From the NCBI GenBank assembly GCA_949152475.1, contig OX424555.1, forward strand, positions 98,737,515 through 98,801,514: 64,000 nucleotides of DNA, read 5' to 3'. Positions 22,571-33,640 of this stretch are shown piece after piece. The stretch comes from Terebella lapidaria (Eukaryota > Annelida > Polychaeta > Terebellida > Terebellidae). The notes beneath the pieces are model-generated. The model was not told the DNA's origin, did not search any database, and was given only the letters and a program-made list of their open reading frames with translations. Position numbers and translations under genes: made by a program. Each line of letters opens with the position of its first letter. Position 1 is the first letter of the stretch.

Positions 22571-23719
22571 ATGCTTGTTAGGTTGGGCGTTAAGTGTAAA
22601 GCCCTGCCCAACAGCGTCATTGCACAGATGGACTTCGCTGAAAACTTCCAGTGCTCAACAGAAGACGAGGTGCAGAGTGCAAACTGGAATGCTACCATGG
22701 TTACACTTCACCCTGTCGTCCTCTATTACCACGGCAGCAACGCTGATGATGATGATGATGATCATGCCGAAAAAGTAATCCATTCCTCGCTTGTGTTCAT
22801 GTCGGATGAGTTGTTCCACAACACATCGATGGTGTATGCCATAATTCGTAAGCTGATTCTCGAGATCAAGGCACTGGTTCCAAGCTGTGACCCTATATTC
22901 TACAACACGGACAGCCCAACATCACTATACCGGAACAAGTCAATGTTCTACTTGGTGAGTGCTCACAAAGAACTGTTCTATATCTCAGCTTCGTGGGATT
23001 ATTTTGAGGCCGGTCATGGCAAGGGGCCATGTGACGACGTTGGTGGGGCAGTGAAGCGAATGGCATCCCAAGCTGTGGAACAAGGAAAGGTGTGTATTCA
23101 GGACGCACACGTCTTCTTCAAGTGGAGTGTCGTGTCTACATCGAGTATCAAGTTCCTTTTCCTCGACAATGCCGAGTATTTCTCTGCGAAGCTGGCAGTT
23201 GACTCTGTTCAAGGAACGATGACCATCCATGTCGTCAAGTCCTCGCAGCTTGGAGTAGTGTACACGCGGGATACCTCATGTCACTGCCGTAAGTGCCTAG
23301 AGGGAGACGTCACAGACTGCCAGTGGAAGGAGGCTGACCTGCAGCTCATAGACCCCCCAGCGTATGACGACTCATGCGAGTTACCAACGGGAGATGCTGG
23401 CACGGTGGCTGTGGTGACTGCTCACAGTGCTCAGCCTCAGCGAGAGCAGACAGAAGTGGACGACTGGTTTGTCGCAACATACAATAAGAATGGGTATGTC
23501 GGCAGATTGGAAGACAAAGACGATGAGGACGTGTTCGTCAACTTCCTGGTGAGGACAGATAAGAAACGAGCTCAGACCTTCAAGTGGCCCTCACAACCAG
23601 ACACAATCTGGGTTCCACATGACGCCCAAGGACATCTTAGGCGTCATACCTCCACCACTCCCAACCGGAAAGAACAGACGCCTCTTCAAGTTGGACGACA
23701 CAGCCCTACAAATGATTAA
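22571..23719 (+). CDS. DDE-like protein of a multicopy invertebrate family (382-codon open frame)
   Basis: The open frame starts at the ATG at 22571, but the family usually has more sequence before the first motif, so the true 5' part is missing or in another exon. Landmarks: MDFAEN at residues 20-25, a run of six aspartates at 59-64 from a GAT microsatellite, NTDSPTSLYRNK at 112-123, EAGHGKGPCDDVGGAVKRMA at 146-165, a C-x-C-x2-C cluster at 237-242, and a C-terminal module with VDDWFVATY, GYVGRLEDKDDEDVFVNF and FKWPSQPDTIWVPHD that resembles a small SH3/Tudor-type fold. Spaced acidic residues (Asp21, Asp114, Asp155) suggest an RNase H-like DDE core (inference). I recognise the motif set from many uncharacterised mollusc and cnidarian proteins but know no name for it. 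The frame is intact. Its last about 147 codons are duplicated at 26511-26952. Confidence 0.55.
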   Translation: MLVRLGVKCKALPNSVIAQMDFAENFQCSTEDEVQSANWNATMVTLHPVVLYYHGSNADDDDDDHAEKVIHSSLVFMSDELFHNTSMVYAIIRKLILEIKALVPSCDPIFYNTDSPTSLYRNKSMFYLVSAHKELFYISASWDYFEAGHGKGPCDDVGGAVKRMASQAVEQGKVCIQDAHVFFKWSVVSTSSIKFLFLDNAEYFSAKLAVDSVQGTMTIHVVKSSQLGVVYTRDTSCHCRKCLEGDVTDCQWKEADLQLIDPPAYDDSCELPTGDAGTVAVVTAHSAQPQREQTEVDDWFVATYNKNGYVGRLEDKDDEDVFVNFLVRTDKKRAQTFKWPSQPDTIWVPHDAQGHLRRHTSTTPNRKEQTPLQVGRHSPTND

Positions 23720-23861
23720 GCAAGTGTAAAACATTTTATAGACATATAAGTTTCATAATACGTCTTGCGATTCCTACTTGAACGTTTTGTAATTTACGTG
23801 ACGATGTTCTGCTGTTGGTTACTGTTGACACTGTTCGTCACACTGCTAGATACTGTTTGTT

Positions 23862-23950
23862 ACCCTCGCCCCCGTAGGGTGTGCGAGGTATTGCATTTGG
23901 GTATGTCTGTCTCCCTACACAAAGATAGTCTGTCTGTATGCAGATAGTCC
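23862..23950 (+). repeat. Dispersed repeat family A head (partial)
   Basis: ccctcgcccccgtagggtgt, gcgaggtattgcatttgggt and the following tctgtctccc match the head at 54825-54900. The duplicate lies at about 27095-27183. Confidence 0.65.
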
Positions 23951-24992
23951 TTTTGTTACCCGGATTAATTATGCAATAAACGTGATGAATAAGGCATGTA
24001 TTTTTTTCATGAACGACTATTTGTGAGCTTTGGCAATGCAGAATATAATACTAAAAAACCTGTTCGCCCAATCAAGCGTATGATTTTAAATAAATATTTT
24101 TCCATCAGTTTTGGTCCTTTTGTAACATTTGTAATTTTTTTCCTATTTTGTTTATTGAAATCTAGGTTTGAGTTTTAGTATCTGTTTTGAACTGATTTTA
24201 AGATAATATAAGTCGTTTCACTTTGGAAGAAAATTCGATTTTCAGCAATTATGAGGTTCAGGTAGCATCCAATGTGCTTCGCTTGCCACGCAAGTGCGTT
24301 TGTTTTGAGAATTGCAGTAACATCGGGTCGATTTGAGCAGCTGATGAAAAAAAATGATATGCTTTTCCCTGCACACTCCACGTGATATGACGTTTTATGT
24401 CAATAGGTGAATATGTTATCTTGAATATGTTGAAGTTTTGTGGGGAAAATATTCAAATATAGATGAAATATAACGATATTTCAATACGATCCAACTCACT
24501 GGTCCTTTTGTCACATTCGCGATGGTCCTGTTGTTACAATGCCACTCGATGCCAAATTTCATCCCTAGCGAACACGAGTGGAACTATATTATTGCTTAGT
24601 TTGTATGAGGACTAAATCATGAAATTTAATTTTTGAATTGTTTTTGGACATTTGGTGGCCATTTTTTGTGCTGAAAATAACCAATGTAACACTTTTTCAA
24701 ACTTTGGGAAAAATATATTTTCTCACAAATGACATGATAACTATATTTAATTGTGTACATTCATGCATTTTAATGCATTTGTATCGTGCCTAGAATGGTT
24801 AATCTTGGTTTGTACAGACGGCTGGAAACGTAGGCCTGAAATGCCCAAAATGGTCTGCAATGAACACAATGGTCTCTCGAGACAAGATTCATTATCACAG
24901 TGCTAAGATTTCTATTATTAACATTCAGAAAAAAACCATATATGGTTGATCTTTCGATGTCCTTGAAATTGACCTCTGGTGACTTTGAGTGG

Positions 24993-25211
24993 TACGAGCC
25001 GTCCGTCCTAAATTCGCCGCATTCCCAAATTCGCCAACAGGGTTTCAGACCTTGTACTGCAAATGAAACGAACCAGTTCTATCATCAATCGAGACTCTGA
25101 TATTCAATCTTTGAACCAGCAGTTTCTTTTCCATAAAACGAGTTTCTGAGCTCTGATAATATTGAGTTGGCGAATTTTGGGATGCAGCGAATTTAGGATG
25201 GATGGCTCGTA
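24993..25211. mobile_element. 219-bp MITE with 46-bp terminal inverted repeats, copy 1
   Basis: Left arm 24993-25038 begins tacgagccgtccgtcctaaa. Right arm 25166-25211 is its reverse complement with four or five differences and ends ggatggatggctcgta. Both ends carry TA, consistent with a TA target as used by Tc1/mariner-type elements (inference). No coding capacity. Confidence 0.75.
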
Positions 25212-26139
25212 AACATCGAGGTCACGTCTGACCTGAACTGTGTAAATTGGCTTGTGCAGACGTTACTCTTGTGGCTAGAAGTAGTGTATTATGGGCTTGT
25301 AGGACGCCATGTAGGCATATGATTGATCTATTGGTTACCTTGATCTAGGCCTCAAGTCACAGGGTCACACCTAACCTAATGTGACAGGGAAAACGGCCGC
25401 ACGGCGCGGATAGGGAATGATCTGCCTTTCCGGTTCTGACGCTGTTTATATTTCTCCTAGGTCACTGTTTACGAACCGTCACAATTTGCATTCAGCCATT
25501 TTGAACCAGGGTGACAACATCAACTTCGAATCGATCGTCATGTTCGATTAGCCCTGGTTCATACAACAACTCCTGAATCGCACACCTGGTGAGATTTTAT
25601 AGCAGTTGCCATGTATATTCTGTTTATCGCATCTATGTTTTGGTATTTAACTGATTTCGTTCCACATAGAGTTTCAGGGTTGCAGTCTTTGTGTTTGTCT
25701 CTGTCAGTTTTGGCGCGAAATATTCTGATTACTAAATTAAACCAATCTGTTGATAATTATATCAGTAAATACACATTAAACAATATAAAATACTTAATTA
25801 AACCAGGAAACATTATAAAATCCATATCGCCTCAATATTTCAACTGTTTTGTCATTTTTCATCATTTTGCACTTTGTTTGGGTTCAGGTTACTACAGGTC
25901 AGTCTGGCGGCCAGTTACCCCCTGCACAGTTTAACATCAACACCAGGGGTAAGCAGGTTATTGTGGGTTTCCATTCATTTCATCCGATTATCATATTCAT
26001 TTCATATTCATATTTTTAGTTTGATCGATCAAGTTTGATCGTAGTTGTTCATTGTAAATATTCATATTTGATATCGTCGTTTTAACTTGGTCACTCATCT
26101 GTATATATATCATTGCAGGGTAATTTTCGGAGTTGAAAT

Positions 26140-26510
26140 CATCATGATCATTTTCAAGTGTCTTCGGAGTTGAAATCATCATGATCATTTTCAAGTGTCT
26201 TCGCGGAACTGCTCCAGAGTATCTCGTGGACTGTTTGGACCTTACCCACCACAGGGCTCTCAGGTCGTCTCAGGCGGGACTGCTCCCTACTCCACACAGG
26301 TGTACATTAACCAAGACGCTACGCCGTTCTTTCACTCAGGCTGGCCCAAGGTTGTGGAACAGTTTACCAGTGTGCCTCCGATGTGACGTTTCCATTAGTA
26401 TAGACTCATTTAAATCTAAACTAAAAACACATTTGTTCAGTATATGTTATTGTTAGGCGCCTTTGGCTGCATGCATAAAAGTGCGCGATATCAAATGTAT
26501 GTATGTATGT
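26140..26510 (+). mobile_element. 3' fragment of a CR1/L2-like LINE ORF2 with (ATGT)n tail
   Basis: Translation of 26181-26456 gives MIIFKCLRGTAPEYLVDCLD, then RSSQAGLLPTP, then RRSFTQAGPRLWNSLPVCLR, then SFKSKLKTHLFSICYC. This is the characteristic C-terminal end of non-LTR ORF2 proteins (APxYL, then RSF..aaprLWNSLP, then FKsxLKtHLF). After the stop come gtgcgcgatatcaaatg and four or five tatg units, a LINE 3' tail. The preceding 34 bp occurs twice in tandem (cggagttgaaatcatcatga at about 26128 and 26162). Duplication D1 copy 2 starts within the microsatellite. Confidence 0.8.
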
Positions 26511-26952
26511 ATGTCACTGCCGTAAGTGCCTAGAGGGAGACGTCACAGACTGCCAGTGGAAGGAGGCTGACCTGCAGCTCATAGACCCCCCAGCGTATGA
26601 CGACTCATGCGAGTTACCAACGGGAGATGCTGGCACGGTGGCTGTGGTGACTGCTCACAGTGCTCAGCCTCAGCGAGAGCAGACAGAAGTGGACGACTGG
26701 TTTGTCGCAACATACGATAAGAATGGGTATGTCGGCAGATTGGAAGACAAAGACGATGAGGACGTGTTCGTCAACTTCCTGGTGAGGACAGATAAGAAAC
26801 GAGCTCAGACCTTCAAGTGGCCCTCACAACCAGACACAATCTGGGTTCCACATGACGCCCAAGGACATCTTAGGCGTCATACCTCCACCACTCCCAACCG
26901 GAAAGAACAGACGCCTCTTCAAGTTGGACGACACAGCCCTACAAATGATTAA
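26511..26952 (+). pseudogene. Duplicated 3' end of the DDE-like gene
   Basis: Encodes the same C-terminal about 147 residues as 23278-23719, with one substitution (TYNKNG to TYDKNG). It lacks the entire DDE-like core. Its apparent start lies in the LINE microsatellite, so it is a non-functional gene fragment created by the duplication. Confidence 0.85.
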
Positions 26953-28225
26953 GCAAGTGTAAAACATTTCATAGACATATAAGTTTCATAATACGTCTTG
27001 CGATTCCTACTTGAACGTTTTGTAATTTACGTGACGATGTTCTGCTGTTGGTTACTGTTGACACTGTTCGTCACACTGCTAGATACTGTTTGTTACCCTC
27101 GCCCCCGTAGGGTGTGCGAGGTATTGCATTTGGGTATTTCTGTCTCCCTACACAAAGATAGTCTGTCTGTATGCAGATAGTCCTTTTGTTACCCGGATTA
27201 ATTATGCAATAAACGTGATGAATAAGGCATGTATTTTTTTCATGAACGACTATTTGTGAGCTTTGGCAATGCAGAATATAATACTAAAAAACCTGTTCGC
27301 CCAATCAAGCGTATGATTTTAAATAAATATTTTTCCATCAGTTTTGGTCCTTTTGTAACATTTGTAATTTTTTTCCTATTTTGTTTATTGAAATCTAGGT
27401 TTGAGTTTTAGTATCTGTTTTGAACTGATTTTAAGATAATATAAGTCGTTTCACTTTGGAAGAAAATTCGATTTTCAGCAATTATGAGGTTCAGGTAGCA
27501 TCCAATGTGCTTCGCTTGCCACGCAAGTGCGTTTGTTTTGAGAATTGCAGTAACATCGGGTCGATTTGAGCAGCTGATGAAAAAAAAATGATATGCTTTT
27601 CCCTGCACACTCCACGTGATATGACGTTTTATGTCAATAGGTGAATATGTTATCTTGAATATGTTGAAGTTTTGTGGGGAAAATATTCAAATATAGATGA
27701 AATATAACGATATTTCAATACGATCCAACTCACTGGTCCTTTTGTCACATTCGCGATGGTCCTGTTGTTACAATGCCACTCGATGCCAAATTTCATCCCT
27801 AGCGAACACGAGTGGAACTATATTATTGCTAGTTTGTATGAGGACTAAATCATGAAATTTAATTTTTGAATTGTTTTTGGACATTTGGTGGCCATTTTTT
27901 GTGCTGAAAATAACCAATGTAACACTTTTTCAAACTTTGGGAAAAATATATTTTCTCACAAATGACATGATAACTATATTTAATTGTGTACATTCATGCA
28001 TTTTAATGCATTTGTATCGTGCCTAGAATGGTTAATCTTGGTTTGTACAGACGGCTGGAAACGTAGGCCTGAAATGCCCAAAATGGTCTGCAATGAACAC
28101 AATGGTCTCTCGGGACAAGATTCATTATCACAGTGCTAAGATTTCTATTATTAACATTCAGAAAAAAACCATATATGGTTGATCTTTCGATGTCCTTGAA
28201 ATTGACCTCTGGTGACTTTGAGTGG

Positions 28226-28444
28226 TACGAGCCGTCCATCCTAAATTCACCGCATTCCCAAATTCGCCAACAGGGTTTCAGACCTTGTACTGCAAATGAA
28301 ACGAACCAGTTCTATCATCAATCGAGACTCTGATATTCAATCTTTGAACCAGCAGTTTCTTTTCCATAAAACGAGTTTCTGAGCTCTGATAATATTGAGT
28401 TGGCGAATTTTGGGATGCAGCGAATTTAGGATGGATGGCTCGTA
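28226..28444. mobile_element. 219-bp MITE with terminal inverted repeats, copy 2
   Basis: Same element as 24993-25211, carried along by duplication D1. It differs at two positions in the left arm (gtccatcc, ttcaccgc). Confidence 0.75.
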
Positions 28445-29647
28445 AACATCGAGGTCACGTCTGACCTGAACTGTGTAAATTGGCTTGTGCAGACGTTACT
28501 CTTGTGGCTAGAAGTAGTGTATTATGGGCTTGTAGGACGCCATGTAGGCATATGATTGATCTATTGGTTACCTTGATCTAGGCCTCAAGTCACAGGGTCA
28601 CACCTAACCTAATGTGACAGGGAAAACGGCCGCACGGCGCGGATAGGGAATGATCTGCCTTTCCGGTTCTGACGCTGTTTATATTTCTCCTAGGTCACTG
28701 TTTACGAACCGTCACAATTTGCATTCAGCCATTTTGAACCAGGGTGACAACATCAACTTCGAATCGATCGTCATGTTCGATTAGCCCTGGTTCATACAAC
28801 AACTCCTGAATCGCACACCTGGTGAGATTTTATAGCAGTTGCCATGTATATTCTGTTTATCGCATCTATGTTTTGGTATTTAACTGATTTCGTTCCACAT
28901 AGAGTTTCAGGGTTGCAGTCTTTGTGTTTGTCTCTGTCAGTTTTGGCGCGAAATATTCTGATTACTAAATTAAACCAATCTGTTGATAATTATATCAGTA
29001 AATACACATTAAACAATATAAAATACTTAATTAAACTAGGAAACATTATAAAATCCATATCGCCTCAATATTTCAACTGTTTTGTCATTTTTCATCATTT
29101 TGCACTTTGTTTGGGTTCAGGTTACTACAGGTCAGTCTGGCGGCCAGTTACCCCCTGCACAGTTTAACATCAACACCAGGGGTAAGCAGGTTATTGTGGG
29201 TTTCCATTCATTTCATCCGATTATCATATTCATTTCATATTCATATTTTTAGTTTGATCGATCGAGTTTGATCGTAGTTGTTCATTGTAAATATTCATAT
29301 TTGATATCGTCGTTTTAACTTGGTCACTCATCTGTATATATATCATTGCAGGGTAATTTTCGGAGTTGAAATAAACACCATAGAACTCCCGCTGTGTCAG
29401 TGTTTCATAAACACAACCCCTACAACAAAAATATAAAAAATGGCCTATGCAGTCAAGATTACCATTTGTACGTTGTGCTCAGGTTTGTGCTGTGTCATCT
29501 AGGTTGAATATTTTGGTGATCTTGAGCTTGATCTCAGATGATCTTGAGAGTTAAATATCAAGGTGATATTTGACATGAACTGTGTAAGTTGCCCTCTGCA
29601 GACAAAATGATGAGAAATCTGACAATGTAACATTAGGATACAACGTT

Positions 29648-30020
29648 TGGTCCTTTTGTGATAGTGTAGCACTGGGACCACCAACAGACAGACACAGGCA
29701 TTGGTCCTTTTGTAACAGTGTAGCATTGGGACCATCAACAGACAGACACAGGAATTGGTCCTTTTGTGACAGTATAGCATTGGGACCACCAACAGACAGA
29801 CACAGGAATTGGTCCTTTTGTGACAGTGTTGCATTGGGACCACAAACAGACAGACACAGATATGGTCATTTTGTAACAGGGTAACATTAGGACCACCGAC
29901 AGACAGACACATAAATTGGTCGTTTTGTGACATTGTTTCATTAGGACCACCAACAGACACACACAGAAATTGGTCGTAATTTTGTGACAGTGTAGAATCA
30001 GGACCAACAGAGACCAATTG
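29648..30020. repeat. 54-bp minisatellite, about seven units, copy 1
   Basis: The unit starts ttggtccttttgtgacagtg, then tagcattgggaccaccaaca, then gacagacacaggaa. Starts at 29701, 29755 and 29809 are exactly 54 bp apart, and outer units are more diverged. Because 54 is a multiple of three, the minus strand stays open as an 18-residue Cys-rich repeat (29499-30062). I regard that as a by-product of unit length. Confidence 0.9.
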
Positions 30021-30239
30021 TGCGGTAGGCCTTGTACCCTTTTGATTTTTAAAAAAAATCAATATAATAATAATATGGCTGATTATTTCTTTTTTGAAAA
30101 TATCTTGCTTGTAGTCGCACTAGAGGGAATATTCTTCTCATTCTTTTCATATTCATTGGGCATTTCCTCTCAGAATCGTATATGATTAAACAAACATTAA
30201 TATGTGTTAAGATCAAGAGTTGAAATAACATTCATTAGC

Positions 30240-30345
30240 CACATATCAGGTTCTACTTGATATTATTTTTTCCACCTATTTTTGTATTTTTCTGTAGCCA
30301 ATTCTCGATCGTATGGTGTACGGCCGATGGTTGTACGATGAAAAC
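30240..30345 (+). repeat. Family A fragment within D2
   Basis: Contains ggttctacttgatattat, ttttgtatttttctgtagcc, aattctcgatcgtatggtgt and acggccgatggttgtacgat. Duplicated at 32168-32273. Confidence 0.75.
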
Positions 30346-30465
30346 TCTCCATTATCGCCCGATGTCGAACAAGAAAATGCAGCAAACTGCGGAAGACGAC
30401 ATTAGAGCTCGAGCACATCATCAGCACCACGACAGCTGAATATATCTTACACAACGTTAGGCCTA

Positions 30466-30479
30466 CCCCCCCCCCCCCC
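30466..30479. repeat. Poly-C tract (14 C)
   Basis: Fourteen C followed by A6. The D2 partner at 32394-32408 has 15 C. Confidence 0.9.
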
Positions 30480-30713
30480 AAAAAAGAAAGAAGAAGCCAT
30501 AATTTCATCCCCTATGTGATTCCAATTCATTTCCGTATACTAGGATGAAAAACATGGCCTACTTCATTCATATTACTAATAAGTAAACATTTATTTTAAA
30601 ATCGATCAATGGAACAGATATGCCTGTTAAAATGATATGGAACCTCATTAAAATATCCTCAAAACATTGGAAACTATGAGGAATATCTGCATCTGATAAC
30701 ATCAGATATAGCC

Positions 30714-31028
30714 TAACACATGCCTTCACTGGGCAAATTAAAATACCAGTAAGAATAAAAAGACTTCGCAATCCAGCACAGAACACCAGCTTAATTGTCA
30801 TGTTATAAAATACGTCAAATTACGGTAAATGTAGCCGTGTCATCGCAGACGAATCGCTGTGTTTAATTCATAACGCCAAAAAAGTCCACACGCAGATGCC
30901 CACAATGAACACATGCATGTATGCATACACGAATTGCTGAACAGAAATTGTGTTTCAAAATACGCGTCATTGTGGTAAAATTTGCTTTGCATTCTGGGAA
31001 CGTCAATTTCCATCGGCTCAATTTCCAT
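30714..31028. other. Unique spacer between D2 copies
   Basis: 315 bp with no recognised feature. Contains acatgcatgtatgcatacac (alternating purine-pyrimidine) near 30911-30930. Confidence 0.4.
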
Positions 31029-32642
31029 TGCACTTTGTTTGGGTTCAGGTTACTACAGGTCAGTCTGGCGTCCAGTTACCCCCTGCACAGTTTAACATCA
31101 ACACCAGGGGTAAGCAGGTTATTGTGGGTTTCCATTCATTTCATCCGATTATCATATTCATTTCATATTCATATTTTTAGTTTGATCGATCGAGTTTGAT
31201 CGTAGTTGTTCATTGTAAATATTCATATTTGATATCGTCGTTTTAACTTGGTCACTCATCTGTATATATATCATTGCAGGGTAATTTTCGGAGTTGAAAT
31301 AAACACCATAGAACTCCCGCTGTGTCAGTGTTTCATAAACACAACCCCTACAACAAAAATATAAAAAATGGCCTATGCAGTCAAGATTACCATTTGTACG
31401 TTGTGCTCAGGTTTGTGCTGTGTCATCTAGGTTGAATATTTTGGTGATCTTGAGCTTGATCTCAGATGATCTTGAGAGTTAAATATCAAGGTGATATTTG
31501 ACATGAACTGTGTAAGTTGCCCTCTGCAGACAAAATGATGAGAAATCTGACAATGTAACATTAGGATACAACGTTTGGTCCTTTTGTGATAGTGTAGCAC
31601 TGGGACCACCAACAGACAGACACAGGCATTGGTCCTTTTGTAACAGTGTAGCATTGGGACCATCAACAGACAGACACAGGAATTGGTCCTTTTGTGACAG
31701 TATAGCATTGGGACCACCAACAGACAGACACAGGAATTGGTCCTTTTGTGACAGTGTTGCATTGGGACCACAAACAGACAGACACAGATATGGTCATTTT
31801 GTAACAGGGTAACATTAGGACCACCGACAGACAGACACATAAATTGGTCGTTTTGTGACATTGTTTCATTAGGACCACCAACAGACACACAGAGAAATTG
31901 GTCGTAATTTTGTGACAGTGTAGAATCAGGACCAACAGAGACCAATTGTGCGGTAGGCCTTGTACCCTTTTGATTTTTAAAAAAAATCAATATAATAATA
32001 ATATGGCTGATTATTTCTTTTTTGAAAATATCTTGCTTGTAGTCGCACTAGAGGGAATATTCTTCTCATTCTTTTCATATTCATTGGGCATTTCCTCTCA
32101 GAATCGTATATGATTAAACAAACATTAATATGTGTTAAGATCAAGAGTTGAAATAACATTCATTAGCCACATATCAGGTTCTACTTGATATTATTTTTTC
32201 CACCTATTTTTGTATTTTTCTGTAGCCAATTCCCGATCGTATGGTGTACGGCCGATGGTTGTACGATGAAAACTCTCCATTATCGCCCGATGTCGAACAA
32301 GAAAATGCAGCAAACTGCGGAAGACGACATTAGAGCTCGAGCACATCATCAGCACCACGACAGCTGAATATATCTTACACAACGTTAGGCCTACCCCCCC
32401 CCCCCCCCAAAAAAGAAAGAAGAAGCCATAATTTCATCCCCTATGTGATTCCAATTCATTTCCGTATACTAGGATGAAAAACATGGCCTACTTCATTCAT
32501 ATTACTAATAAGTAAACATTTATTTTAAAATCGATCAATGGAACAGATATGCCTGTTAAAATGATATGGAACCTCATTAAAATATCCTCAAAACATTGGA
32601 AACTATGAGGAATATCTGCATCTGATAACATCAGATATAGCT
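31029..32642 (+). repeat. Direct duplication D2, copy 2
   Basis: Near-identical to 29101-30713. Downstream of 32642 it runs directly into a longer family A copy. Confidence 0.95.
31576..31948. repeat. 54-bp minisatellite, copy 2
   Basis: Same array as 29648-30020, with the same number and order of unit variants. The whole array was copied with D2 rather than expanding independently. Confidence 0.9.
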
Positions 32643-33640
32643 CTAATGTCAAAAATTGGCGGTTCACGATTTCGGTTACTTTTTGTCAGCGACTTTTCTG
32701 TGCGATGTCTGCGCTTTTAACTCAAAGACAAACGGTCCAATTGATTTGGAATTTATTGAACTGGAGCTCTATGTTATCGGCTTGGGTTCCTTTAAATTTT
32801 GTCACAATCGAATGAAAACTGTTGCCATAGCAACGGGAAAAGTGAAAATCACATAATCGGCTATAACTCTGGTTCTACTTGACCATAATTATTCCAATTA
32901 TTTCTTAATTTTTCTCTGGCCAATTCCCGATCGTATGGTGTACGGCCGATGGTCATACGACGAAAATTCTCTAAGAATTTTGAGTGTTCTGAGATTCACG
33001 GTCATATTTTGAAGCTAGTTTTCAATCGTTTTAACCCATTTTCGTTCAGAAGATGTGCCTGGATGACAAAAAGAATACCGTGAAATTTCACATCTCAATA
33101 TTGAGCTACAAGGTCAAGGTCAGAGTAAAGATCAAAATCGGAAATTCACAATAACTGAGCTTATAGTAATGATTAATTTCCCCTATTAATTATATATTTA
33201 TCTGTACTCAATTTCCTTCATTTGCTGTATGACCGATGGTCCTGTGATCAAAATCCCCCATTATCCCCCAAATTAGCAAGTTTAAGGGTCATCAGCTGAA
33301 ATCACTGATTTGTAGTATTCCAAGTAGTGGTAATTCCCAAACCACTGACGATATTCAGTAGAATGTTGAATTTGTGAGAGCTGGCGTAGTTTGGGTTGTC
33401 AGTATCAAGAATTCAAGTCGTGGTCGACAGATACAGAATATGTTCAAGATAGATAAAATCGCAAGAACTCTACTTTTTTTTTATTAACGAATATTTATCC
33501 CATGATTTTTTGTATGGCCAACTTCCGATCATTTGATATGACCAATGCGAGGGTCTGCAATCTCGTTGCGTATGTTTATTTTCCAGTGACTTGCCACTGA
33601 ATATTGCCATGACCGTACTGTATCAAGTTGCAGAATATAT
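32640..33640 (+). repeat. Dispersed repeat family A, copy 3
   Basis: Landmarks in order: aaattggcggttcacgattt, gttgccatagcaacgggaaa, ggctataactctggttctac, ttcccgatcgtatggtgtac, cattttcgttcagaagatg, attcccaaaccactgacgat, cgagggtctgcaatctc. The same order occurs in the copy at 54800-56250. Confidence 0.75.

Larger units (their letters stand above)
23278..26139 (+). repeat. Long direct duplication D1, copy 1
   Basis: From atgtcactgccgtaagtgcc to cggagttgaaat this segment recurs at 26511-29372. I count about ten differences over about 2.86 kb (for example acaataag/acgataag, gtatgtctg/gtatttctg, ttcgccgc/ttcaccgc, aaaccagg/aaactagg). The unit includes the 3' end of the DDE-like frame, a family A head, and an inverted-repeat MITE. 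Apart from these I see nothing coding in 23720-26139. Small frames at 23765-23947, 23996-24178 and 25611-25934 are present in both copies simply because the DNA is identical. Confidence 0.95.
26511..29372 (+). repeat. Long direct duplication D1, copy 2
   Basis: Near-identical to 23278-26139. It starts inside the (ATGT)n tail of the LINE fragment and continues past 29372 with sequence absent from copy 1. Confidence 0.95.
29101..30713 (+). repeat. Direct duplication D2, copy 1
   Basis: From tgcactttgtttgggttcag to atcagatatagc this recurs at 31029-32642 with about four differences plus homopolymer length changes. Its first 270 bp also overlap the end of D1, so that piece is present three times (25868, 29101, 31029). 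It contains the minisatellite, a poly-C tract and a family A fragment (about 30240-30345). Confidence 0.95.

Noticed and set aside
29648..30020. Possible CRISPR-like array (regular repeats)
   Set aside because: The 54-bp units are directly adjacent with no unique spacers, and the genome is clearly animal. This is a minisatellite.
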